DNA from: Edaphobacter lichenicola
GTDB lineage: Bacteria > Acidobacteriota > Terriglobia > Terriglobales > Acidobacteriaceae
Reading direction: 5' to 3'
Assembly: GCF_025264645.1 (NCBI RefSeq)
Contig: NZ_CP073696.1
Span: 310,001-374,000, forward strand
DNA length: 64,000 nt
Position 1 is the first letter of the stretch, and each line of letters begins with the position of its first letter. Shown here piece by piece: positions 56,854-64,000 of this stretch. The notes beneath the pieces were generated by a model that made no database searches, was not told the origin of the DNA, and saw nothing but the letters and a program-made list of their open reading frames with translations. The position numbers and the translations under genes were made by a program.

Positions 56854-57717
56854 ATGAGCCGCGTCCTGGTTATCGGAAGTCACTCTCAAATAAGCCGTGA
56901 GGTTGGTGGCGCACTTTCAGCCGCCGGGCTTCCCTTGGAGTATTCAGCAGGAAACGCTGACGCCCTACAGCGATTGCGGATGCGATCCTTCGGGGTCGTA
57001 ATCACAAATCCCGATAGCGCTGTTGATGAAGACTTGGCACTCCTCGAGGAAATACGCGTCATCAGACCCGGCGTAAAGTGCATCGTTTTGGCCCATAGCA
57101 GCACCCCGGACGAAGTCATTGCTGCTATGCGTGCCCGAGTGTTCGCGTGCTTCACGCCTCCGATTAATTGCTACGATGTCGCGAACATAGCCAGTAGGGC
57201 GGCATCTGATAGTCAATGGCGGGATGACATACAAATCATATCGGCGAGGCCAGGATGGGTGTCGGTACGCGTCAACTGCCGGCTCATCACTGCTGAGCGC
57301 CTCATGACCTTCGCGAATGAGCTCAACGCTCAAGTGCCTGATGATACAAGGCAAGAGATGATGCAGGCGTTGCGAGAGATTTTGCTAAACGCCATGGAGC
57401 ACGGAGCGGCATTTAATGCCGAACAGGTGGTGGAAGTCACTGCAGTCCGTACTGCGAGAGCATTGGTATTTTACGTGCGTGACCCAGGCGCTGGTTTCCG
57501 CCAGGAATCCCTGAGCCATGCGGCCATTGCAACTCTGTCCCACGATCCCGCAGCGCACATCGCTAAACGAGAAGAAGAAGGAATGCGACCCGGGGGATAT
57601 GGTCTTCTTCTAGCCGGTGGCACGGTCGACGAGCTGATCTACAGTGAGATCGGCAACGAGGTGTTGCTGATCAAATACGTGGATTGGCCGCAGGAGAAGA
57701 TACACCTCATGAGTTAG
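56854..57717 (+). CDS. Degenerate receiver fused to RsbW-like HATPase
   Basis: A 287-residue cytoplasmic protein. Residues 1-120 have the receiver fold (SRVLVIGSHSQISREVGGAL, FGVVITNPDS), but the acidic pair is Gly8-Ser9, the phospho-acceptor is Asn52, and the conserved Lys position is Thr101. It should therefore not be phosphorylated in the usual way. Residues 140-280 form a GHKL ATPase of the anti-sigma/RsbW type: N-box REILLNAMEHG, G1 DPGAGF, G2 MRPGGYGLLLAGG. A GGAGG site precedes the ATG. It is divergent from moxR and about 440 bases upstream of an FHA-GAF-PP2C phosphatase gene, its probable antagonist in a partner switch. It may bind an anti-sigma antagonist encoded elsewhere. Confidence 0.85.
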   Translation: MSRVLVIGSHSQISREVGGALSAAGLPLEYSAGNADALQRLRMRSFGVVITNPDSAVDEDLALLEEIRVIRPGVKCIVLAHSSTPDEVIAAMRARVFACFTPPINCYDVANIASRAASDSQWRDDIQIISARPGWVSVRVNCRLITAERLMTFANELNAQVPDDTRQEMMQALREILLNAMEHGAAFNAEQVVEVTAVRTARALVFYVRDPGAGFRQESLSHAAIATLSHDPAAHIAKREEEGMRPGGYGLLLAGGTVDELIYSEIGNEVLLIKYVDWPQEKIHLMS

Positions 57718-58154
57718 CAGGACCGAGCCGAACAAACCTGACAATCCTTGCATTTGCGGCTGCATCAGCTAAGACACAAAATAAGGTCCCAGCGGTTTGG
57801 CACAAAAAACCGACGATCTCCGCTTTAACAAAATGAAGGAACTTCTAGACGCTGCTCTCCCCAAGAGGAAATTGAGTTATGAAATAAGAAAGGTCTGAAA
57901 TCCCTAAAACCCGGGCCGAAAGGGAGACTTTGCAGGCTCAGAATGATCAGGCTCCAGGCTCCTTTGAGTTGGTCTTCAACTTCCACGCCAGTTAATACTG
58001 GCCAAAATAGCTGGTCCCAAACAGATGCGGCCAGCTGTTTTCGGCTTAAATAGTGTATGGCCGCAGACGGACAGCGACATGCAATTCTAATCTCAGGTTG
58101 TATCATCAGTGGCATCGTCGGCCCGCCATCATCTCGGACGAGGAAGTAATTGAC
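57718..58154. other. Intergenic region
   Basis: About 440 bases between the HATPase gene and the phosphatase gene. No anti-sigma-factor antagonist (STAS) gene, the third part of a usual switch, can be seen. Short frames on both strands are unlike proteins. The phosphatase promoter should lie here. Confidence 0.5.
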
Positions 58155-59867
58155 ATGGTGATTGAGCAAATCGAATCTGTCTTCCATACATCGTCAGCAA
58201 ACAGGATTCTTTCAATGGGTATTGCCACGCTTAGCTATTCCGATGCCAGTGGACATCACAGCATCCATCTCGATCGCGAGTCTACGTCGATCGGTCGCTC
58301 CCAGGGACAGGATGTCATACTCAGCGATCCTTCGGTCTCTCGTCAGCACGCATTGATTCTCCGAGAAGGCGACCGCTATACGATCGTCGATCGGAACAGC
58401 ACTCACGGAACTTTTGTTAACGCCGTGCGCGTTGGGCGATCGGTGCTCCAGCTCAACGACGTCCTGCAGATAGGCTCCCTGAATGGCCCACGGTTACGAT
58501 TTCATCTCCAGCATAACGACGAGTCAAGCACCGAATTATCCGAGCCAGCCGGCCATCTGATCTCTTCGCTCAGCGAACTCCGTCTTCCCACCGACGAGCT
58601 TCCTCAGGCAGCGCTCGAGATGGAGAAGTTGAACTGGCTCATTCGTGCAGCGCGTCAACTCAACCAGGGTGGCGCGATCGAAGATATCCTTAGTGCATTT
58701 CTCCATCTGACGCTGCAACTCACCGGCTTGGAACGAGGCTTTGTCTTCCTTCGCGAAAGCGGTGAGATGCGTCTCGCGCAAGGCCTCAGTGCCGACGGCA
58801 AAGTTGTGGAAGAGGATTCCACCGTCTCGCGCAATGCCATGCAGAGAGCGATCGAAAGTGACTCGAACTTTTCCATCAGCGACACCCTGGCCGATCAAAA
58901 GGTCTCCGGCTGGTCGAGTGTCATGGCACACAGGATTCGCAGTATCTATTGCATACCTCTGAGGAAGCGCTCTTCAACAACGGAGCCGGGCAAACTACTT
59001 GGGCTGCTTTATCTGGACAGCCAGATCCGGCTCGGTGAACTTACCGAAGTCGATCACCAGCTACTCGAAACGATTGCTACTGAGGCGGCAGCGCTACTGC
59101 ACAATGCTCTCCTTGCGGAGGATGAGTCCAAAGCAAGACAGGCGCGCGAAGAGCTTGCTGTCGCAGCAAGGATTCACGGTGGTTTGATGTCTAGCTCGCT
59201 TCCGACCATCCCCTATGCAAAACTTCAGGCGAAGAGCGTACCGTGTCTTGCCATCGGCGGAGACTTCTACGATGCCGTCGTGCTTAAAGATAGTGTGTGC
59301 GTCGCAATCGCGGATGTATCCGGCAAAGGAGTCTCAGCCGCCATCGTAGCGGCCACGCTTCAAGGCATCATCCACTCCCAGTTGCTCGCCGGTCAAGACC
59401 TGCCAGAGATAGCTTCCCTCGCAAATCAGTTTCTATGCACGCGAAACGTTGGCAAGTACGCGACGATGATTCTGCTCAAACTGTTTCCAGACGGCCGCGT
59501 TGAGTACATGAACTGCGGCCACGTTCACCCACTTACAATTCTAGGCACCGAGATTCGGCGTCTGAAAGAAAACAACCTAATCGTCGGACTCATTGACGGC
59601 GCGACCTACACCTCCGCTCACTGCACCTTACGACCAGGAGAGCGCATTCTTCTGGCAACCGACGGCCTCACCGAAGCAGAAGACCCATCTGGCCAGCAGT
59701 TCGGCGATGATGGCCTTAACACCATCGCCCACTACGAAGATATCGATTCCATTCTCGACCATATCGCAAACTTTCAAGCCCCAAACCCAGCCCAGGATGA
59801 CTGCACCTTACTCGAAATTCAATACTCTGTTGGAACTATTCCCTCTGCATCGGAGAAATTAAGCTAA
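58155..59867 (+). CDS. FHA-GAF-PP2C (SpoIIE/RsbU-type) serine phosphatase
   Basis: The ATG at 58155 after GAGGA is preferred over 58053. The 570-residue product has an FHA phosphothreonine-binding domain at about 38-116 with the binding residues in IGRSQG, SVSRQHA and NSTHGTFVN. A GAF sensor domain follows at about 155-330 (LERGFVFLRESGEM, IPLRKRS, LGLLYLDSQI). The metal-dependent SpoIIE-type phosphatase domain at about 350-560 shows AIGGDFYD, CVAIADVSGKGVSAA, MILLKLFPDGRVEYMNCGH and LLATDGLTEAED. The FHA domain suggests it docks to a phosphorylated protein, possibly a product of the Ser/Thr kinase at 60.9-63.8 kb. It probably reverses the action of the HATPase encoded upstream. Confidence 0.92.
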   Translation: MVIEQIESVFHTSSANRILSMGIATLSYSDASGHHSIHLDRESTSIGRSQGQDVILSDPSVSRQHALILREGDRYTIVDRNSTHGTFVNAVRVGRSVLQLNDVLQIGSLNGPRLRFHLQHNDESSTELSEPAGHLISSLSELRLPTDELPQAALEMEKLNWLIRAARQLNQGGAIEDILSAFLHLTLQLTGLERGFVFLRESGEMRLAQGLSADGKVVEEDSTVSRNAMQRAIESDSNFSISDTLADQKVSGWSSVMAHRIRSIYCIPLRKRSSTTEPGKLLGLLYLDSQIRLGELTEVDHQLLETIATEAAALLHNALLAEDESKARQAREELAVAARIHGGLMSSSLPTIPYAKLQAKSVPCLAIGGDFYDAVVLKDSVCVAIADVSGKGVSAAIVAATLQGIIHSQLLAGQDLPEIASLANQFLCTRNVGKYATMILLKLFPDGRVEYMNCGHVHPLTILGTEIRRLKENNLIVGLIDGATYTSAHCTLRPGERILLATDGLTEAEDPSGQQFGDDGLNTIAHYEDIDSILDHIANFQAPNPAQDDCTLLEIQYSVGTIPSASEKLS

Positions 59868-59974
59868 GGAGATCGCGGACCCCTTCAGAGAGTGATCTCA
59901 CTTATCTTGATTCGATCACGCAAGGCAAATGAAGCCAACGAAACCAATTCTGCAATAACGAACCATCTGTAGCC

Positions 59975-60015
59975 GCCATGGCGGAGTGAGGAAGTATATC
60001 TTTACTCCGCCATGG
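59975..60015. terminator. Hairpin between convergent genes
   Basis: A perfect 12-base stem (ccatggcggagt at 59975-59986 with actccgccatgg at 60004-60015) encloses a 17-base loop between the phosphatase and lipoprotein stops. There is no adjacent T-run in either direction, so a bidirectional terminator is plausible but not certain. Confidence 0.45.
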
Positions 60016-60059
60016 AACCGCAGATCGATCTTTGTTTGATTAAGCATTACGCTGCACCC

Positions 60060-60884
60060 TTATTGGGGTGGTGCTGGAACGGGGAAGGTTTGCGAACTTG
60101 TTACACACTTTGTTGTAGTTACTTGAAACTTTGAGGGCGGAACGGGAGTAGTCGAGAGGTTGCAAGTATCAGAGCCCGAATTAGAAAAATTTGTTTTGCC
60201 ATCACTGCAAAGTGATCCAGTCTGCGGCCAAGGAAAGATGACCTTCCAATCGCCTATGTTTGGATTTCCTTCCCACTGGATGCTTTGTTTTGGGTTGAAA
60301 GGTCCGTTCACAATTAGTGTTTTGTTATCAGGCGAACAATACATATATACCGTCTCATCATCGGAGTGGAGCTTTACCTTTGAAGATCCACCGGTCGGAA
60401 CATTTGAAGGAGAGAGAGTACTCCCACTGCTTGATGTCGATGTCGATTGTGACGAATTACTCTTTCCCTGCTGCAGCTTACATCCGCCACACGACTGAGG
60501 TCCTATAGCGGGAGATTCGGTCGAAGTAGGTTTATTGTCGATGTAGTATTCGAAGTGGACCGGTCCCGTGCTCCCTGCTTGAGCTTTAACTTGACACTTA
60601 GCCACCCCATTCGCATCACTCGGAACATCTTTTTTCGATCCGCAAGGGCCATCGCCGATAAAATGCACCCAAAACGGTTTGGTATCTTTGCCCTCCCATA
60701 TCAACCAATCTCCGGGTTCAGCCATCAATTCAACATCCATGTTCGACGTAACAGCCATAATATGAGTATTGTTAGCCACTGCACCTGGCACTGCGGCAGT
60801 AGGAGCTACAGCTGGTTGCTGACATCCGACAATAGCCGTCACCCCAAATAAGATTGCAAATCTGAAGTTTATGTAATCGCGCAT
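60060..60884 (-). CDS. Lipoprotein with a duplicated small Cys-containing domain
   Basis: A 274-residue exported protein with a lipobox near residues 17-21 (TAIVGC), so lipid-anchored. Two similar domains flank a Ser/Thr/Gly-rich linker (NSSQSTSTSSSGSTLSPSN). Domain 1 at about 45-115 reads GDWLIWEGKDTKPFWVHFIG, then DGPCGS and AKCQV. Domain 2 at about 165-245 reads SIQWEGNPNIGDWKVIFPWP, then GSLCSDG and SDTCNL. The shared W-E-G, W-x-V-x-F and paired Cys pattern suggests duplication. A CxxC-like pair (SCGGC) precedes the linker. No family is recognised. It lies 23 bases after the kinase gene on the same strand, so probably co-transcribed. Confidence 0.75.
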   Translation of the reverse strand: MRDYINFRFAILFGVTAIVGCQQPAVAPTAAVPGAVANNTHIMAVTSNMDVELMAEPGDWLIWEGKDTKPFWVHFIGDGPCGSKKDVPSDANGVAKCQVKAQAGSTGPVHFEYYIDNKPTSTESPAIGPQSCGGCKLQQGKSNSSQSTSTSSSGSTLSPSNVPTGGSSKVKLHSDDETVYMYCSPDNKTLIVNGPFNPKQSIQWEGNPNIGDWKVIFPWPQTGSLCSDGKTNFSNSGSDTCNLSTTPVPPSKFQVTTTKCVTSSQTFPVPAPPQ

Positions 60885-60907
60885 CCTGACTCCTTCGCTT
60901 ATTGGGT

Positions 60908-63754
60908 TTAGATTTTTAAATCTGTTACAGGCCCAGTTGACGCGACCAACCGATGATAGCGATTGTCGATTCGGAGAGGTTCTAAATCAGGCATTGTTTG
61001 AAATTGAAATGCTGTGGCGCCGCGCTGAATACAACGCGATAAAGTGTCGAAAGCTTCGTCGAGTTTGCTGAGAAGTGTAACGACACGCACCTTGAGCAGC
61101 TGTGAATCAAGATCGTTTATGCCTAGAGTCTCTGCTTTCTTCAGCAACACGGCACATCCCGCCAGGTCACTAATCTTGGCGTAGCAGAGGGCTAGGAACA
61201 AGCACGCGGGGCCGTTCTTTGGCTCAATTCTTAATTGTTCTTCTTGCACTTCTTTAGCCTTTTTGTAGGCTGCTGTAGCATCCTTCTGCATACTAGCGAT
61301 ATTCGAACAGCAGTCTCCCAGTTCTACCCAGTTAAGAGCCGACGATGGGCGAAGTGCGACCGCTTCTCTTGCATGAGTTACAGAGTCCCTATAGTTACCC
61401 TGAATTCGATTTATTTCGGCGATGCCTAACGCAGCCACATTATTAGTATTAAGCTGATAACTCCTCGCGTAATTGGCCAGAGATTCAGATAATTTGCCTA
61501 GCTCCAAATAAACTGCTGCGATGTTGGCGTAAGCGAGAGAGCTCTTTGGAGAGGCGAGACTAGCTGCGCGAAATTCCATAAGGGCTTCTGGATACTTGCC
61601 TTGGGAATTTAGAAACATGCCGAATTCGTTATGTGCCAACCAGTAGTTTGGACGTGACCGTACAAGTCTCGCATATGCATCTTCTGCTTCCTTCCAGTGT
61701 TCGCTAGCAGAGTAGAATTCTGCTCGATAGAGAAGCGTACGGGGATTAGACGGATCTAAAGCCAGCGCCTTTAAGAACTCCTTATCCGCCGTCTGAAGAT
61801 CGCCAGTTCGTTGGTAAATCAAGGCAAGACCCACATGGGCTTCCACCAAATTGGGATCAACCGCGATAGCCGCTTCGCAGTTTTCACGAGCTAGCATCAA
61901 AGCCGCTTCGTCGCCATGCAGAAAGTAAGATCGGATATAGGCCCATGAGAGTCTTGTTTGGGCAACGGCATAGTGCGAATCTATCTCGATTGCCTGTTTG
62001 TACTTCTCAATAGCCGCTTCGAGTCCAGTGTCGTTCGGTTGTTTCATTAGTACTTCGGCGTCTTGGAACGTGGAGTAGGCCTCTGCATTGTCGGTGCCGA
62101 CCTTCAGGCGGTGCCCGTTAGGTTGATAGTGGGAGATATTAAGTAGCTCGACCGCAGCTTGAACCGCTTTTTCCGGAAGAGAAGTCTGCTGGTCAGTGGG
62201 AACGTGGATCTGCTTTTCGCGCAGTGTCCGGGTACCCGAAGAATCGAGAACGCTTAGAGATAGGTGAAGCTCTTTAGTGGATGGCAGGCCAGAAGCGGCA
62301 AGAACAAGATTAGCTCCAAGGGATTCCCGGAGCTCGTTCAGCTGCGCTGGCGTCGTGATATCGGTAATTGTCTTTTGCGCGATGACCAAAAGATCGCGAT
62401 CGAATGCTTCGGCACGAGAGAGTTCGGTTGCGATTGCATCAAGAACGCTGAGAAGCATAGGTTTCACGCGGTTATCAGGCGGTGGCCAATCGAGTAAAGC
62501 CACAAACCGCTTATGTGGAATGGGGTGAACCAAATCATCGATTTGATCCCACTTCCAGGCAATTCCACCTGCAGCGGCACAAGCTGCGATCGCAGATCCT
62601 AAAGCAAAATTGCGACGCGTCAAACGTCGAGGGCTGTCGATAGAGGGTTGCGTGGCGATGTTGCTTCCCGACTCGAAGGCAGATCGAATCTGCTGAAAGG
62701 CCGCGCAGCGCCGCTTCGGATCTTCAGAGAGAAACTCCTTCACCGAATGAATGTACAGAGAGGGAACGTCAGCGGCATCAAGCGCCGGAGATGCTTTGAC
62801 GGACAGTCCATGCACCTCTTCGCTCAGACATCGATTCGTCAGTACCTGCTGAATGAGAACTCCAAGTGCAAAAATGTCCGTGGCCTGCGACGGTGGATCG
62901 CCCCGCAGCAGCTCCGGCGCGATGTACCCTGGAGTTCCAGCGATGAGCCCAACCGTGATCGTAGTCTGCGAGTCATACAGCCGCGCCAGCCCGAAGTCCA
63001 TGATCGAAACGCAAAGCTCTGAGCCCGAATAATCGAGCATCACATTATTCGGTTTGATGTCCCTGTGAACGATTCCGCCATCGTGAATAGCCCCAAGTCC
63101 CGCAGTCATCTGGCGAAAGATCGACATGCATTCGTTGCGAGGGATGCTCAGCGGTCTCTTTAGCCGTGAAGCCAGCGTCTCTCCTGCGAGCAGCTTCATC
63201 GTCAGAAACACGAACGGTGGTGCGGGCTCCTGGCAACGGGATATGTCATAAATGGGGCAAAGATTCGGATGTGTCACCTTGCGTGCAAGCAGCACTTCCT
63301 GCTCGAAGCGGCGCGACGACCCGGCATCTCCCGCGATATGCGGAAGAATCACCTTGAGTGCAATGTGAACTCCCTGCAAAAAGCGATCTTCGACCTCGTA
63401 GACCTCTCCCATTCCACCGTGCGCAATGAAGCGAATGACCGTGAAGCGTTCAGCGATAACTTGCCCAGGGTCAAATCGCCCGACAGGTGCAGGCTTGAAA
63501 TCACTTGCGGCCGCGCGCGTGCCATTCATATCATCGACAGGCGTTGTGTCGTCCCACTTGTCTTCAAGAGAACTCAGGAAAGGTTTTTCGAGAAAACTTC
63601 CCGCCTCCTCATCGGCAAGCAGCAACTCTTCGACGCGTCGCCTGATTTCAGGAGCGCCAGCGCACGCGCGATCAAGAAAGGCACGACGATCCTCCGGCCT
63701 CTGGTCCAGGGCGGCACCGAACAACTGCTCGACGGATTGTTCTTGACTGGCCAT
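60908..63754 (-). CDS. Transmembrane Ser/Thr protein kinase with TPR C-terminal region
   Basis: A 948-residue protein. Residues 1-70 form the short helical region common in acidobacterial kinases (RAFLDRACAGAPEIRRRVEE). The kinase domain at about 105-370 has the glycine loop IAHGGMGEVYE, the Lys in IALKVI, catalytic HRDIKPNNVM, DFG in IMDFGLARL and the APE-like GYIAPELL. All key residues are present. A single membrane helix near 390-405 (FALGSAIAACAAAGGIAW) follows RRLTRRN. An outer region with a FlgO/CsgG-like beta segment precedes about eight TPR repeats (540-880; for example FLKALALDPSNPRTLLYRAE). It is likely a sensor kinase whose TPR region lies outside the cytoplasm, with the lipoprotein gene following in the same transcript. 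Confidence 0.9.
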   Translation of the reverse strand: MASQEQSVEQLFGAALDQRPEDRRAFLDRACAGAPEIRRRVEELLLADEEAGSFLEKPFLSSLEDKWDDTTPVDDMNGTRAAASDFKPAPVGRFDPGQVIAERFTVIRFIAHGGMGEVYEVEDRFLQGVHIALKVILPHIAGDAGSSRRFEQEVLLARKVTHPNLCPIYDISRCQEPAPPFVFLTMKLLAGETLASRLKRPLSIPRNECMSIFRQMTAGLGAIHDGGIVHRDIKPNNVMLDYSGSELCVSIMDFGLARLYDSQTTITVGLIAGTPGYIAPELLRGDPPSQATDIFALGVLIQQVLTNRCLSEEVHGLSVKASPALDAADVPSLYIHSVKEFLSEDPKRRCAAFQQIRSAFESGSNIATQPSIDSPRRLTRRNFALGSAIAACAAAGGIAWKWDQIDDLVHPIPHKRFVALLDWPPPDNRVKPMLLSVLDAIATELSRAEAFDRDLLVIAQKTITDITTPAQLNELRESLGANLVLAASGLPSTKELHLSLSVLDSSGTRTLREKQIHVPTDQQTSLPEKAVQAAVELLNISHYQPNGHRLKVGTDNAEAYSTFQDAEVLMKQPNDTGLEAAIEKYKQAIEIDSHYAVAQTRLSWAYIRSYFLHGDEAALMLARENCEAAIAVDPNLVEAHVGLALIYQRTGDLQTADKEFLKALALDPSNPRTLLYRAEFYSASEHWKEAEDAYARLVRSRPNYWLAHNEFGMFLNSQGKYPEALMEFRAASLASPKSSLAYANIAAVYLELGKLSESLANYARSYQLNTNNVAALGIAEINRIQGNYRDSVTHAREAVALRPSSALNWVELGDCCSNIASMQKDATAAYKKAKEVQEEQLRIEPKNGPACLFLALCYAKISDLAGCAVLLKKAETLGINDLDSQLLKVRVVTLLSKLDEAFDTLSRCIQRGATAFQFQTMPDLEPLRIDNRYHRLVASTGPVTDLKI

Positions 63755-64000
63755 GATTCCTACCTGGGGAGGAAAAGGAATGCAGCTCGGCTATCTTTAT
63801 GAGCGCTTTGATGTCTATGACGCAACGGATGATTCCAGGGGCCCGAGTTGAACGACAAACTAGCTTGAACTACGCCGGCACAACAAGGACGTGCAAATGT
63901 TCTCTGGTCTCGGCGCCAATAGTTACACAACCGTTGACGAATTTCCAGTACTAAGTCGCAGTGAAATCACGGCTTAGTCGCTCTCACACCTGCTAAAGCG
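63755..64000. other. Window end, no gene recognised
   Basis: About 245 bases upstream of the kinase gene. They contain its ribosome site (AGGTAGGA) and presumably its promoter; no other frame is supportable. Confidence 0.5.

Overview
The window reads as chromosomal DNA of a soil-type, plant-polymer-degrading bacterium, most likely an Acidobacteriota of the Terriglobia group (Edaphobacter/Granulicella/Terriglobus-like). This is inferred from gene content: an Oar-type TonB receptor with an N-terminal carboxypeptidase-like domain, an ADOP-type giant FtsX/MacB permease, many secreted glycoside hydrolases (GH3 twice, GH89, GH95, remnants of GH2 and GH27, a GH55-like protein with a malectin domain), a serine/threonine kinase with a TPR tail, and Tat-exported enzymes. 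No marker gene such as rRNA is present, so the genus is not fixed.

Layout. 1-4.9 kb: the 3' part of a CusA/CzcA metal-efflux RND pump and a secreted beta-helix/malectin protein, both frameshifted. 5.8-13.0 kb: an L-fucose island with a GH95 alpha-L-fucosidase, a broken GH27 alpha-galactosidase, a zinc dehydrogenase resembling L-galactonate/L-fuconate dehydrogenases, a FucP permease and a frameshifted LacI repressor. A matching LacI-type operator sequence lies in the GH95/GH27 divergent promoter. 13.2-23.3 kb: a decaying stretch with a GH2 fragment fused by deletion to a DUF1624 acyltransferase fragment, a truncated TonB receptor, a broken thaumatin-like/malectin protein and a flavin-monooxygenase scrap. 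Intact genes sit among them: msrA, a Tat-exported sugar-isomerase-like protein, a flavin-reductase-like protein and a DUF302 protein.

From 23.4 kb onward the large reading frames are uninterrupted. 23.4-27.9 kb: ThrE-type exporter, fumarase C and malic enzyme. 28.3-31.7 kb: a two-gene operon of a GH89 alpha-N-acetylglucosaminidase and an HGSNAT-like membrane acetyltransferase, the bacterial counterparts of two consecutive lysosomal heparan-sulfate enzymes. 31.8-35.2 kb: an ECF sigma/anti-sigma pair divergent from a Tat-exported metallophosphoesterase whose stop overlaps the start of a two-heme cytochrome c. 35.2-39.1 kb: AraC regulator, YbiU-type 2OG-oxygenase-like protein, sugar MFS transporter. 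39.4-49.9 kb: a membrane protein, two large GH3 enzymes, an ADOP permease and an M20 peptidase. 50.3-56.7 kb: a complete moxR-DUF58-DUF4381-batA-batB/C-batD operon. 56.9-59.9 kb: a degenerate-receiver/HATPase protein followed by an FHA-GAF-PP2C phosphatase, a likely partner-switching pair. 60.1-63.8 kb: a lipoprotein with a duplicated domain and a transmembrane Ser/Thr kinase with TPRs.

Two copies of a roughly 190-bp intergenic repeat (near 39.2 and 50.1 kb) carry five ACCAC pentamers with identical 9-12-11-11-base spacing. No tRNA, rRNA, CRISPR array, transposase or integrase was recognised.
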